From Oegoconia quadripuncta (taxonomy: Eukaryota > Arthropoda > Insecta > Lepidoptera > Autostichidae), in NCBI GenBank assembly GCA_949316235.1, contig OX438742.1, forward strand, positions 39,066,853 through 39,130,852: a stretch of 64,000 nt of DNA, in the 5' to 3' direction. Both the position numbers and the translations under genes were made by a program. The notes beneath the pieces are model-generated. The model was given only the letters and a program-made list of their open reading frames with translations, did not search any database and was not told where the DNA came from. How positions within the stretch are numbered: the first letter of the stretch is position 1; every line of letters begins with the position of its first letter. Shown here piece after piece: positions 47,000-58,240 of the stretch.

Positions 47000-49513
47000 G
47001 GGGAGACCGGGGCAAAGTCGTATAGCTAAGCATTGCAAGCCGTAGTTCATTAAGTACAAAACACAGACACATCAAATCAACGTTATTTATTACTTAGGCT
47101 CATAAGCTATATAATAATGTAAGTACTTTTCAAAAATTTCAATATAAAATGAAAATCGACAACAAAAAAAAAACCTCTAACTTTTCCGGTTTTGCCCCGT
47201 GATGTGGACAAAACCGTATACTATATACGATATTACCCCAGAAGTTAACGAGCTGCTAAACATCCTCTACACAGAAAATCGTCTAAATTCTCCGACTCGT
47301 AATCAGTGCAGCCTTCATGTGCCCAGCCTTTGCAATCTATACATTGCACCCAACCGTCATTCATACGACTTGTGCCGTATTCTTCAAGACAGTACAAGCA
47401 AATGTTCTCATTTATCTGGATTTGCTTAACTTTTGGCGCTTTTTTCAGATCGAATATCGGTTTTTTGTTCTTTGAAATGGTATTCAACTCATTTTTATAT
47501 GGAGACGAAGTAATTACAGCAGTTTTCCCTCTGCGACGGTCACTTTTTCTTTTGTCTTCTCTGTTTATTTTGGGAATTGGCATTATATCTGCACACGTCA
47601 CAGTTTTTAACGTAGTCGACGTTAACGTCACAGCTGATAGTGGTTTCGGCTCCGGTGTCGCAGCAGAAGTTGATATTTCTTGCTCCTGTTTAACAAGCAG
47701 TGCAGTAACCTTTAACGATCCAGTTCTAACGACAGGTGCAGTAGTCGACAAAGCATCAATAGACGAAGAAGTTGGCGAGGCATCAAACGGCCGAGCCGAA
47801 GCTAAAGGTATGTCTGTTGTTTCAGCTGCAGCAAAATCATATTCGCTAAATACGTTGCGATTTGTTGGAAAGATGCCTGTTTTGGAAAAACCAGACAATG
47901 CGTTCTGCATCGAAGCTGACTTACAATAAGCTGCTCCAAAAAGTCTCGCAATTTGAAACTGTGTAACTACTCGCCCGGGATTATTTCGTAGCCACATATT
48001 CACTTCTTGGGTATAATATGTGCTCATTGGCCCCATAATACTCACATCAAGGGGTTGTAACCTGTGGGTACAATGCGGTGGAAAGCTTAACATGATAACA
48101 CCATTGTCCCTAGCCTTCAAAATTAATGGGAGATTTTTTGTATGGGTCGAGTGTCCGTCCAGCAAAAGAAGAACAGGCGATTCTTTTTTGGGTTTCACTG
48201 ATGATATGAAGTGATCTAACCATTGTACGAAAATGTCGCTTTGAACCCAGCCACTTGGATGACATACTGCTATTGTTCCTGGTGGAGCACCATCGAGAAG
48301 TTCTGCCTTCATACGGATACGAGGGAATATCAAAAGTGGAGGAACATAAAACCCTGAAGATGAGACACATAGGATAGCGGTGGTAAGTTGGCCTCTTTCC
48401 GCTGAACTCGCCAGACCGACCTGTTTCTTTCCTTTTAAGGCGATTATTCTGCTCTGTTTCTTAGGCACCGTTGTTAGACCTGTTTCATCCACGTTAAAAA
48501 TATGAGTTGGCAAAAATTTGTATTTATCTATAAGTTCCTCAAGCAAGTCAAAGAATGAGTTTACGCTGACCATGTTAAATCCCATCGCTCTTGCAATGGA
48601 TGTTGGCTCAGCAGCACGTAGAGATAAAGTACTGTGTCGCTTCATGAACCCAGCAAGCCAATCTTCTCCTGCTAGTTCGGTAGTATCATTAAAATTATTT
48701 GGAAGGTTGTTCATTTTTGCCAGCTGGTATGCTAAATGACGAAAGTCTTTATAAGTCAGGCCAAACAACCTTCTCTCCATCAACAAAACATGTTCATATA
48801 AGTCTTGTTCTTGTGTGATCGAAAACACAGGCTTAAATCTTCCTAGGCCTTTTCTTATTGAAGCTTCCAAATCGTTAGTCTCCTTGTATTTATTGACTCG
48901 GTCCTGCAATGTAGATTTTGGTACCTGGTAGGTTGCAGCAGCTTTTAAGTAGCCCATACTACCGTCAATAACAGCTTCAATGGCTAGTTTCATCTTATCT
49001 GAGTCCCAATTTTGTCTATTGGTTGATCTTATATATTTTCGCGGCATTTTTGAAGCATCTTAAAAATAAAAACCCAATATAATTTCATATGCTAATACCG
49101 AGGCAAAATCGTATATGGTACGGTTTTACCCCATACGGTTCTGACCCAATACTCGGTTTACGAACAATTCATTAAAGTACCTACTTCTGCCAAGCAAAGT
49201 TGCCGGTGAAATATTATTTAATTGCGTGAAATAGATACACTACAACATAGTTTATAGGCCACTTACTTGTATAACACGATCAAGATGCAATTCCTGATTA
49301 GATTTATTCAAAAATAACATCAGCACTATGAAAAAACAATAAAATTAATTATTACGAAAATCCTCGTGCCTGTAGCGACAAGTTTTCGTTGCTGAATCGT
49401 TCCGATTGGTTGACACCACTGACAAGGCACGGGCGCGGGAAATTCAAATTATTGACGCGTATTGACGGGTCGTACGTTTTTACCCCGGTATACGGTTTTG
49501 GACGGGTCTCCCC
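47000..49513 (-). mobile_element. pogo-type DNA transposon, apparently complete (2.5 kb)
   Basis: The element is bounded by TA (46998-46999 and 49514-49515). The ends are inverted: left GGGGAGACCGGGGCAAAGTC, and the right complement starts GGGGAGACCCGTCCAAAACC, continuing to CGTAT in both. Further copies of the CGTAT/GGTTTTGCCCC-like motif occur just inside each end (47192-47222 and 49098-49144), plausibly transposase-binding sites. The single long gene (49047-47245) is intact. Intact ends, duplications and gene together suggest a recent arrival. No other copy lies in the window. Confidence 0.93.
47245..49047 (-). CDS. pogo-type transposase with C-terminal PHD finger, 600 aa
   Basis: It would cut out and reinsert the surrounding element in the nucleus. 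Residues about 10-57 form a Psq-type helix-turn-helix (AAATYQVPKSTLQDRV) that should bind the element's ends, and residues about 75-150 a CENP-B-like second DNA-binding region. The DDE domain spans about 180-390, with candidate catalytic Asp187 (FNVDETG), Asp297 (LLLLDGHS) and Asp334 (RLQPLDV), so 36 residues lie between the last two. Residues 410-545 are a low-complexity, Ser/Thr- then Lys-rich linker with a basic KRKSDRRRGK patch that may act as a nuclear signal. The C-terminus is a zinc-binding PHD finger: Cys550, 553, 569, 572, His577, Cys580, 593, 596 (C4HC3). The start is the first ATG of the frame (MPRKYIRSTNR). No break is visible. The long opposite-strand frame (47306-47929) is its shadow. 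Confidence 0.95.
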   Translation of the reverse strand: MPRKYIRSTNRQNWDSDKMKLAIEAVIDGSMGYLKAAATYQVPKSTLQDRVNKYKETNDLEASIRKGLGRFKPVFSITQEQDLYEHVLLMERRLFGLTYKDFRHLAYQLAKMNNLPNNFNDTTELAGEDWLAGFMKRHSTLSLRAAEPTSIARAMGFNMVSVNSFFDLLEELIDKYKFLPTHIFNVDETGLTTVPKKQSRIIALKGKKQVGLASSAERGQLTTAILCVSSSGFYVPPLLIFPRIRMKAELLDGAPPGTIAVCHPSGWVQSDIFVQWLDHFISSVKPKKESPVLLLLDGHSTHTKNLPLILKARDNGVIMLSFPPHCTHRLQPLDVSIMGPMSTYYTQEVNMWLRNNPGRVVTQFQIARLFGAAYCKSASMQNALSGFSKTGIFPTNRNVFSEYDFAAAETTDIPLASARPFDASPTSSSIDALSTTAPVVRTGSLKVTALLVKQEQEISTSAATPEPKPLSAVTLTSTTLKTVTCADIMPIPKINREDKRKSDRRRGKTAVITSSPYKNELNTISKNKKPIFDLKKAPKVKQIQINENICLYCLEEYGTSRMNDGWVQCIDCKGWAHEGCTDYESENLDDFLCRGCLAAR

Positions 49514-49515
49514 TA

Positions 49516-50210
49516 CTAGTTTTTGCACAGGATTCTACTGTTTGCTTCGTCAACAAAGTTTGAGAACTCGCGGTTTAACCTCAAAGCGTGTTGGTTCTTC
49601 GAAAATGGTTTACCGTTTGCCACAAAAGTTGGCAACCGCATGGAGATCCTCAACGCAAGATAACTATCTAGAAGTATGAAGACCTTCGCTGATGGTTGTA
49701 CGATAGCTAACTATTGTATATATATATATATAAAATTGTGCAAACCGACGACGGTCTTATGTGCGGCCTTATTTCACTGAAGTCCCAAGAGAGCACTGAG
49801 GATGCATGCTGCGAATGAAACGAACCGCTTAATTAACACTAGCTTTTACGTACTTAATTTGTTGTTTTTAAAGGAGACCTTTAATAATCAACTCGAAACG
49901 CGCCAAACAATACAAATTACAAAAAACTGAGCCACTTTTTTGCGATCGTCCTGTCTCCGTAGCATGACATCGTTTGTCGCGCGCGACGTAGTTGTGAGAG
50001 TGGGATAGTTGTATATTTCGTACAAGCGAATGAGCCGGAGAAATATTATCTCACGCGATTTAAACGTTGCTAGTCATCTCCCCAGGCCGTTAAAGGCCGC
50101 GACATCACACAGGCATGCTTTCGCACTGACAATTATTAAAATATATCATTATTTCTGAAAGAACCTGTCTATAGACATTACTTACTAATAGTGTTCTTTA
50201 TCAACATTCC
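49516..50210. other. non-coding DNA, no recognised feature
   Basis: A short TA run lies near 49718-49733. No gene or known repeat was recognised. Confidence 0.5.
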
Positions 50211-50485
50211 TAGATTAAGCATACGACCACGTACGACCACCGTGGAACGGACTTCTAGATTAAGCATACGACCACGTACGACCACCCTGTGAAACGGACT
50301 TCCTGCAGCGGCATTCCCGAACGAGTACGACATTGGAACCTTCAAGAAACGAGCCTACACCTTCCTCAAAGGCGGGCAACGCATCTGTGACCCTTTTTGG
50401 TGTTGCGGGAGTCCATGGGCGGCGGTGATTGCTTTCCATCAGGTGACCCGCATGCTAGTTGCCGCCCTCTCATATAATAAAAAAA
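50211..50485 (+). mobile_element. 3' end of a non-LTR retrotransposon with internal 45-bp duplication
   Basis: From about 50314 the frame reads FPNEYDIGTFKKRAYTFLKG, the usual C-terminus of a lepidopteran LINE reverse transcriptase. The 3' region follows with GGGCAACGCATCTGTGACCC, GGGAGTCCATGGGCGGCGGT and CATCAGGTGACCCGCATGCT, ending in ATAATAAAAAA. Upstream, a 45-bp unit beginning TAGATTAAGCATACGACCAC occurs twice in tandem (50211 and 50256). It is strongly 5'-truncated. Confidence 0.75.
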
Positions 50486-52100
50486 TTCGAGACATTTGCA
50501 AACATCTAATATTGTATTTCATAAAGATGCAAACTAACATTAAGTTATTTTTTGTATTTATGCACAACAAATAAGATCGTAATTTAGTTGATAAAGCAGT
50601 TAATTGCTTAAACTTCGATTGAGGCAAGAACCTCGTCCCGTTAACAGTTCGCCGGAGGGCCCACCAGGTAACTAACTATCCCTAGAGACCGGTACCGATA
50701 CGGCCAATGCAAATGGCAGTCAAAGCAAGTCAAGAATAACGTTTAATGACTTATTATAAATACATTTCCTCAAAAGGATTATTCAGGGTCTCATTTATTT
50801 GAAAAGAGTAGTTGTTAAAGTTCTACATAAGTAGAAGACTAACTCTAAGTAGCTTAGTTTCAAGCTACTTATTTGATCGTTTGAGGTTAAACAAACGAAA
50901 TTAGAACTGATTGAAATTTTATATAAAAAAACTCAAATGCATGATCCTATTTTAACCCTCAGCAAAAACGGCTGGTATGTGCTTGACGTCTTTGTCCTTA
51001 TGTCAGTAATGCGTGGTGCGATTAAAGTGCGGTTTTGTTTTATAATAAAGACTACACAAAGGAACAGGTTTATTAGTCATATCAGATGAAAATCGGTTAA
51101 GCCGTTTCGAAAATTTCAACTATTCACACGTTGTTTTGTGTAATTGGATATGATAGTTTCGACAATTCTTCTGATTTTCATTCCTCATCATTTTACCGTG
51201 GTAATATAGACAATGTAATCAACCAGCAATCAATTAGTCACTTTTATATTCAAAAACTATATACTGTATATAAATTACAATGGAAACTACGCTAGTCAAT
51301 AAAATATATCACTACCTGCATTTATTTACGGTTATAGCACAAAATCGTATAGAATCAGGAAACTCAAAGCATTCAAAAAGGAAATTCCACAGTACTTGCT
51401 AACTGTTTGCACTTCCTACCTTTTTTATTCGATCGGTAGTCGCCTGGAGATAAACGCCCAATATTTATTTTAAGCCGAGCACCGTAGATCATAAACCTTT
51501 CGCTTTAGAATTTTGTTCTACAAAAACCAGTTGGTTCACCGATGTTTTTCATTGCGTTCGATGATTCAGTTCAAATTATACTTTTCTTTGACAATAACTG
51601 TCGATGTTCTGATTACTTTCATAATTTGATCGGATTGGATGCTTGGTTTTGATGGATTACTAGACTGGTGTCGGAAAATTAACACAATCAACATGAATTC
51701 TCCTTGTATGCCGTGATAATAATTCCTACGTTGCTAAAACTTTGTAGTGTGATAGTGAAGTTATATTTGATTATGATGAAATATAGTCCAGTGGTCGATA
51801 CATTATCTTTTGGATTATTTGTCAATAGTAGGTAATCTATAACTACGAATTAGTGTACGGGTATACCGTCAACTCCACGTTGATTGGACGAAATAACAAA
51901 ATGCAACGAATAACACGATCGCTTTTTTCCACAGTCAGGGTCTTTGATTAGTGACGCTGCGCTATACATGAACACCTATCTCTCGCTGACAGCTAATCAC
52001 CTGAGAACGTCAGCGTTTGCAGGCATGGATACGTATATTGAGATGGTTTGCCACTTATCTGTAACTTTTGATGAATATCACTTTAATTATAAAGTACGAC
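50486..52100. other. non-coding DNA, no recognised feature
   Basis: AT-rich sequence without supported genes or repeats. Confidence 0.5.
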
Positions 52101-52250
52101 AAACATAAATATTTACATAAGCATCCATGACTCGGGAATAAATGATCGGATTCATCACACAAACATTTACCACTAGCGGGATTCGAACCCGCAACCGTTT
52201 TGAGAGCATGGTTTCGTATGATCAGGGTATTATATACAACTGGGTAAACA
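52101..52250 (-). repeat. tRNA-type SINE, partial copy
   Basis: Antisense copy with ACATAAATATTTACATAAGC, the ACTCGGGAATAAATG block and a good B-box region (GCGGGATTCGAACCCGCAAC). The head beyond it is diverged and the 3' body is missing. Confidence 0.8.
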
Positions 52251-52447
52251 GCGCAGATAAAGTAGATTCGAAAAAATATGTTAGTTGTATAGAATCAAAA
52301 GTTAATTGATAGAGACAACAACGCGTACGTCTGTGGGATTCAGACGCGTGATCGGGTCCACTAGATAGACTATTCCATCCTATCCCTTTGCGGAGCATTG
52401 GTTACAGTGAGCCCAGTTCAGTCAGTCCATGAAATTATCCAGGCCTC

Positions 52448-52683
52448 TTAATAAATAAATAAATATTTCGGACACTTACACCAATCATCTAGTCCCAAAC
52501 TCACAAAGCTTGTACTATGAATTCTAGATAACGGATAAACATACATAAATATTTATATAAACATCCATGACTCAGGAATAAATGTTCATATTCATCACAC
52601 AAACATTTGCCCGTTGCGGGAATCGAGCACGCAACCGTTGGTTTCGCTGACAGGGTCACTATCCACTACACCAATCGGTCGTC
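52448..52683 (-). repeat. tRNA-type SINE, best full-length copy
   Basis: Complete in antisense. The tail (AATAAATAAATAAATATTTC) is followed by the body, with TCATCTAGTCCCAAACTCAC and ATTTATATAAACATCCATGA. The head GACGACCGATTGGTGTAGTG lies at the 52683 end, with an A-box-like GGTGTAGTGGATAGTG and a B-box region mutated to GGTGCTCGATTCC... in the plus-strand complement. This copy serves as the reference for the family in this window. Confidence 0.92.
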
Positions 52684-53173
52684 AAATAAATTCGAAATCA
52701 CTTAGTTTATGTAAACTACCTGACGAGCAAGTGTATTTCTAGTATTTACACGGTGAAACAATATTCTAATCACCAATGCCTCTACCACCGCACTCCGGAT
52801 CTGTATTAATAAAAACTGGTTACCCGAAGCCTGTCTGTGCTTACATAGTGGCGAGAAAGAAATCAAATTTAATAACACGACCCAGTTTAGGCAGCGATCT
52901 AACGAATTACCCCTCGCAGGGTTTTGGTATTCAGTGTTACCAGGATTAACGTTTTCCCTAAATTCAGGATATTCAAATTACTTGTATACCATATCTAGAA
53001 TCACTTCAAAACCATGACTAAGCAAAAAAATCACGATGCTTAATCAAAATAAATAGGCCAACAATCTACGGAATAACTATAACTGTATTAGGATGTTAGA
53101 CTACCACCACGCCAAAATAGCCATCTCTAGACTGTCAGACAATCAGTTGGGTTCCTCCAGTATCTAGCAATGT
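52684..53173. other. non-coding DNA, no recognised feature
   Basis: No gene or repeat recognised. Confidence 0.5.
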
Positions 53174-53416
53174 ATTTTTTATCCAGAACGGGGTAGTACT
53201 TGACCTCAATCAAACCTGATGTTAAGTGGAAGCCGAAGGTGGAAGTGGACCCGGAAATCTCATCTTATTTGGGAGACTGGCTATCATTTCTCTGACAACC
53301 GGAACAAAACAATGTTAATAACGTTGCTGTTTTGGCGGCAGACTTTAGATAAGATTGGGGTAGCTAACCAAACCGATTACTAAACATGTACCCCGCTGGG
53401 GATCGAACCTGCGACG
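53174..53416 (-). repeat. second SINE family, full length
   Basis: Antisense copy from a poly-T-like start and ATCCAGAACGGGGTAGTACT through GAAGCCGAAGGTGGAAGTG, TCTGACAACCGGAACAAAAC and GCTGTTTTGGCGGCAGACTT, to CTGGGGATCGAACCTGCGAC at the tRNA-like head. The TIR element at 53433 begins directly after its head. Confidence 0.88.
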
Positions 53417-53432
53417 ACTTAATATTAGGCCC

Positions 53433-53845
53433 TTACCTATGAAATTGACGTTTTGTATGAAGAATTTCATTAAAACTGTTTTCTCCATACAAACATTTCT
53501 GATTTTTTTTGGGAACGGCAAATTCAAATTTAGCTAAACTTTGTGTGTTTTATCTGATAACATTAAGTTATGTATAGGCAGCGTTAATTTTTAAAAGTAA
53601 CCGCTTTATAAAAGTTTCAGCGAATCTAAGAAATGATTATGGGAAGCACATGAAAAGAGCTCTGTTTAAATTTTTTTATTATGTGATTTAGCCCAGAAAT
53701 TAAAAAATATTTCATGTGAAACCTTGAAATAATATTCCATTTTCCAAATAAAATACATTTTTTATAAAATACAAAAGCTTTGAAAATCGCAGGAATTGGT
53801 ACATATGATTAACGAAGAAAAAAAAAACTCCAATTTCATAGGTAA
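53433..53845 (+). mobile_element. TIR element family copy 1, about 413 bp
   Basis: The ends are TTACCTATGAAATTG and the exact complement CAATTTCATAGGTAA. Outward, CGACTTAATATTAGGCCC on the left pairs imperfectly with GACCCAATATTTAAGTCG on the right, so the true element may be 53415-53865. It shares the whole interior with the inverted copy at 63171-63564. No coding capacity and no classified superfamily. Confidence 0.85.
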
Positions 53846-53865
53846 AGACCCAATATTTAAGTCGG

Positions 53866-54274
53866 TTAAAAATAATTTCATAATAAAACTTTACATTTCA
53901 AATTTTCAAATCCGGTATCATTGTCGCAATCAAACACGAGGGGAAACTAAATTCGATGTTAATTGAACTAGGCGAAGCCATAAAACGTCTCGTTGAAGAC
54001 GATTGGGGTGGACGGGCGGAGGAGGGGGCAGAATTAACTACGACCTTCACGGATCCTAATTGACTGGTCGGTGCCGGGATTTAACAGCTGAGTTAAGTGC
54101 TTGTATTCGGACGGGTAACTTTGAATATCAATCGATAATATTAAGGTTAAATTTATTTTTTAACAGGACTACCGACGGTAACGACGCAACGGACAACACA
54201 TCCGTAAGAGTGCAACAGTAGTCACCATAACTCTGAAAGGTAGCAGGATGAAGTAGCAAGCAGGTCGTAGAACC
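53866..54274. other. non-coding DNA, no recognised feature
   Basis: A G-rich patch (GGGCGGAGGAGGGGGCAG) lies near 54013. Nothing else was recognised. Confidence 0.5.
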
Positions 54275-54406
54275 AACAATCGTTGGAGTAAGCGTCTTAA
54301 GGAGATCACGACTGGACAAATAATCCATGTCCCAGCTAGATGGAGCGACGATGTGCTTCAGAAGGCTGGAAGAGACTTGAGAAACCCGCCATGGTTTCTT
54401 CGATGA
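54275..54406 (+). pseudogene. RTE-like LINE, C-terminal remnant
   Basis: The frame reads NNRWSKRLKEITTG, then VPARWSDDVLQKAG and a stop (TGA 54404-54406). The W...R...TG...PxRWxDDxxxxAG pattern is the C-terminal signature of RTE-type endonuclease/reverse transcriptase proteins in Lepidoptera. Only about 43 codons survive, without a 3' tail. The nearby RTE piece at 54903-55140 is on the opposite strand. Confidence 0.5.
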
Positions 54407-54902
54407 TTAGTCTGAATTGATATTAATCCAATTCCAATAATGGATAAGTTTGCCAGAGATTACCATACAAAATACGGATCCTAGCGGTGTGCCTAAGTGG
54501 CGACCGTCTGTGTGTATTAAGTGGCAACAGATTATAACAATATAGTTCGTACCCTTCTACCCAATGAGCTAGTCACGCTAGCTAAAGCAGACCGCTTCAG
54601 TCACACAATCTTACCATCAACTCGTAACAACCAAATTCACAAGTCATGACCCATAAGTAGTCATTCATGATTTAACGTACGTTCATAATGCAAACATTCA
54701 ACGTTTTTCATAGCAATTTAAAGCACCACCCCATTCGGCACTGCGGTAGATATTAAGAGACCGTAAACGGCTCGTATACAAGTGAATACAGTAATACGGT
54801 CGTTAAGAGAAGAAACACTTGGCTAATAATAAAGGCTACATCGTTTTTGTCGAGCTGTAATCACGGTAGAAATGAACTAGATCAACCCAGTAAAAAACCA
54901 CT
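54407..54902. other. non-coding DNA, no recognised feature
   Basis: Nothing supported. Confidence 0.5.
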
Positions 54903-55140
54903 TCATCATCATCAGCTAAAGGACATCTGCTGCTATATAGGCCTGCCTCATAGATTTTTAAAGCGGTTTAAACAACTTAATCAGATTAAGGTCAAGGTCT
55001 GTCCACCTTGTGTCTACGCTGCACTGCCATTGTGTGATCTGCAATCTAGAAATTTTATTCCCCATTGGTACGTCGGTGACTTTCGGTATTATTCGATCTC
55101 GTAGTGAAACACCGAGCATCATACATACCACAACACGACA
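54903..55140 (-). mobile_element. RTE-like LINE 3' end, degraded
   Basis: On the plus strand it starts TCATCATCATCAGCTAAAGG, followed by ATATAGGCCTGCCTCATAGA, the antisense of a familiar lepidopteran RTE 3' end. On the minus strand the frame begins with MLGVSLRDRI, followed later by VTDV and RWTDLDLN, all expected in order for the RTE C-terminus. It carries many substitutions and deletions. Confidence 0.7.
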
Positions 55141-56583
55141 CTGATTGTCCAATTTATGTACCTGCTGAAAAATTTAATTACCACTACTGGAATCAGAGTT
55201 GTAGCTTTCCTTCTTAAATTTTTGCAAGAATCAAATTCGTTTCGTTTCCTTTCGTCCACGTATGTTTTTAAAAGGCTAGCTAGCACGAGCTACTTCGTTT
55301 TCGTCTATTCACTCTGCATTGAGTTGTATAAAATTCTAGAGGAAATGAGTGAAATATTTTTAGCTGCAACAGAAATTATATTACACTGTATATGCCAATT
55401 TTATACGAAAGTTTCAACGCTGCTGGTTGTCAAAAACTTTGGCTTTTGCACGATGTTGATCAGAATCCAGGCGATTTTTCATCATATGAACACCTATATG
55501 GAACGCACTTCTTGTTTTACTGTACATCTATAAAGTTTTGTAGGTAGATGCATAAAATTCGCGTTTTTATCGAGCATTTCAGTAACGAATAAGGTTTTTA
55601 CAGCGTTATTTTAATGAGTTTCGTACATAATACTATTTTTTTTTTACAAATCCGTTGAATGTAAAAGTAATTCACAGGTATAAACAATTTTCTTGTGTAA
55701 CAATTGCAAGGTAGGCTTTGCTGTTTGTCGTCAGAAATATATAGCAAGTAATATCCCAAGCGAGTAAACAGTCATCTAAAACCTATTTCCAACAGAGGAG
55801 TCGTGAGCTACACACTAATTTATTAATGTTTACCAAAATTTATGTTGTATCCATTTGGAAAGCGACTTGTTATGAATATTATACATCACATATCTAGACA
55901 AATAGAAAATTGGATTATTTTAGGAGTGTCTGCAGGTAATTTTGAATATATAAGGAAGTCAAAGCCAACACTTTTATTAATTTATGTATAAATAAAGGCG
56001 CATCATATAATGTAGTATGGTCATATTAGGAAATGCCAAACGTTAAAGGATACTTAACTGATGTACGTTTTTTACCAATGCTGAATTGAATTGTAGATGA
56101 TTGAAATTGGATTTACGGTTTTTAGGAGCAAAGTTCAAATTTGATGAACATTTACTATATTTGAAACCACTGCTGTAGTTTCTCCACGTAAAAAGAATGG
56201 AACTAACCCTCTTCACGTGACTGTCGTAACAGCGAAGGTACTTATTTGCACGTTTCAAAGGCGATGGTCTCGCCTCCTGTCACGTGTGCATTTCTGTATA
56301 CTTCGATAGGCGAACCGTTAATAATGTTTCAAGATTATTTTTTTTTTAAGGTTTGGAACACCCAAACGCTAATGTTTGGAATGTCTCTGACCACCCTATT
56401 TAGGATGAGTCGTGATGTTATGCACATACTTTATAAAGACGAATAAGGTTAAAGGACCTAAAATAAGAAATTTGCAATAAATGTGATTGATGTAAAATAG
56501 TACTCTTTATGCGATGGAATTCCTTGTTTTTACCCTATGAGGAGGAGGACGCCTATGTTCAGCAGTGAACGTACTTTTTTTTT
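55141..56583. other. non-coding DNA, no recognised feature
   Basis: A 125-codon plus-strand frame (55156-55533) has a hydrophobic, Phe/Leu-rich composition but no domain I recognise. It may be chance in AT-rich DNA. Confidence 0.45.
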
Positions 56584-56712
56584 TACATTTCGGACGCTTA
56601 CTCCAATCATCTAGTCCCAAACTAAGCAAAGCTTGTGTTATGGATACTAGATAACGGATAAACATACATAAATATTCCAAGACTCGGGAATAAATGTTTG
56701 TATTCACCATAC
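56584..56712 (-). repeat. tRNA-type SINE, 3' body only
   Basis: Antisense copy with CAATCATCTAGTCCCAAACT, AACGGATAAACATACATAAA and ACTCGGGAATAAATGTTTGT. The head is absent and a small internal deletion removes the ATTTATATAAACATC segment. Confidence 0.85.
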
Positions 56713-58103
56713 ATGGGTACTGTGGGTGATATGATAATGAAGAACTTTGTTTGATATAAGTACTATATTTAGTTTGAATTTAGTAAACACTTAAAAGCAA
56801 ACCATTTATTAAGCACGTGAATGATGAGTATCCTGAATAACACCATAACAATTTACAAGGTACAAATTGGATCCTATTTTGGTAAGGTACAAATTGGATT
56901 GCGTCCACAGATCCTAGAACTATGCTAGGTGAATGAATATAATGAACTGGGATTGTGTGCTTTATCTATCATTGTTCCGATTGTTATTACCCTAAGGTGA
57001 AATTGTAGTGAAACACAAAATCACAAAAATATACCAGACGAGAACAGAACAGCTCAGAAGTGGAACACAAAAGTCTTCTGTTACTTTAGAAATAGATGTT
57101 ACACTAAACTAATCGACATGAATCTATGTCCATGATACGAAAAGGAGCTGAGGGCAAAATGAAATTACAATGATTTAGTACGCGAACGGGCCTCGACCCC
57201 AAATGTAAATTCCGCAAAACGCTGGGCTGCGATGAAACCGCGTTTTTGACTTACAACAATTTACGCCCCTTCTGAGGATTTCCAGGGAGTGATATTGTTA
57301 AATAGGTCATTTGTAGACTGGTAAATATTCAAGGTCTATTTAGAGCGACTACTGCATGGGTTCTGAAATGAATAGAATCCCAGCAAGGGCAAGCCTTAAT
57401 ATTGCTTGCATTGACTGTAATGTGTAGGAAAGGGAACCATGTACTTTATTATGTCAAGGCAAGCAGCTATTACGGCTCCTCTAGTAACTTGTTAGTATTC
57501 TTTAATGCTTAACGGCAGAAGTACATAAGAGATGGCAGGCATCAATTCAGCCAGTGTCCTGGTAAAGAGAATGAGGCCGTGCGGATCACCATATCTAGAC
57601 AAACTAGAAAATTGTAACCTAGTCCTTGCATTCATCATCGTGAGTTAAAAGGGCCTGCCCAACTTTTAAACCTAAATACAAAAATAAAAGAAATCTATTT
57701 TATCTCTCAGTTTTACTGTATCGTGGTTCCGCTTAATTATGTAAAATAACTACCTACGTACAACCATGACTCATTCCTTTATTTGAACAGACTTGGAAAG
57801 AACAGTTGTTGTGAAAATTCTTAGGGCAGATCGTTGATAATATTGTATATAAAAAAATATGTTCGTCCACGAAGCGAGTCCGGAGGGAGCGGCCGTGAAG
57901 ATAGCCTCTTCCTTTACAAGGCAACTTATTGTTAGAGCCAAAACAGAATAGTTACCTAGTGATGTTTTCTTTTACATTATTCATATCTTATTATTAGTCT
58001 GACTCTTGCCTTGTGTTCCGACTGAATAATAAATTGACTACTACAGAGATTTCAAGCTTAAACTACTCGCGAAAAAAAACGTTAACACAAAGTTAAAAAA
58101 ACG
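56713..58103. other. non-coding DNA, no recognised feature
   Basis: A short near-identical block (CATATCTAGACAAA...TAGAAAATTG) at 57590 also occurs at 55890. Otherwise nothing was seen. Confidence 0.45.
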
Positions 58104-58240
58104 TTGTCAGAGATAAGATAACCAGTCCCCCAAATGTGTTGGGGTTTCCGGGTCAGTACGCTTCCACCTTCGACCTCATCTTCACTTAACATCAGGTGTG
58201 ATTGAGGTCAAGTACGAACCCGTAGTGCATAAAAAAAAAA
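58104..58240 (+). repeat. second SINE family, 3' half in sense orientation
   Basis: Sense copy: TTGTCAGAGATAAGATAACC, then CGCTTCCACCTTCGACCTCA, CACTTAACATCAGGTGTGAT, and the end GTGCATAAAAAAAAAA. The poly-A tail shows the direction of the family and that it moves by retroposition. Confidence 0.85.

Noticed and set aside
47306..47929. 207-codon plus-strand frame
   Set aside because: It is the antisense shadow of the pogo transposase gene and has no domain of its own.
55156..55533. 125-codon plus-strand frame, somewhat like a membrane protein
   Set aside because: Hydrophobic because of AT-rich codons; no receptor or transporter motif and no splice context was recognised.
55890..57620. Short repeated block CATATCTAGACAAA at 55890 and 57590
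   Set aside because: Only about 26 bp match, with no extension on either side; too short to call a repeat family.
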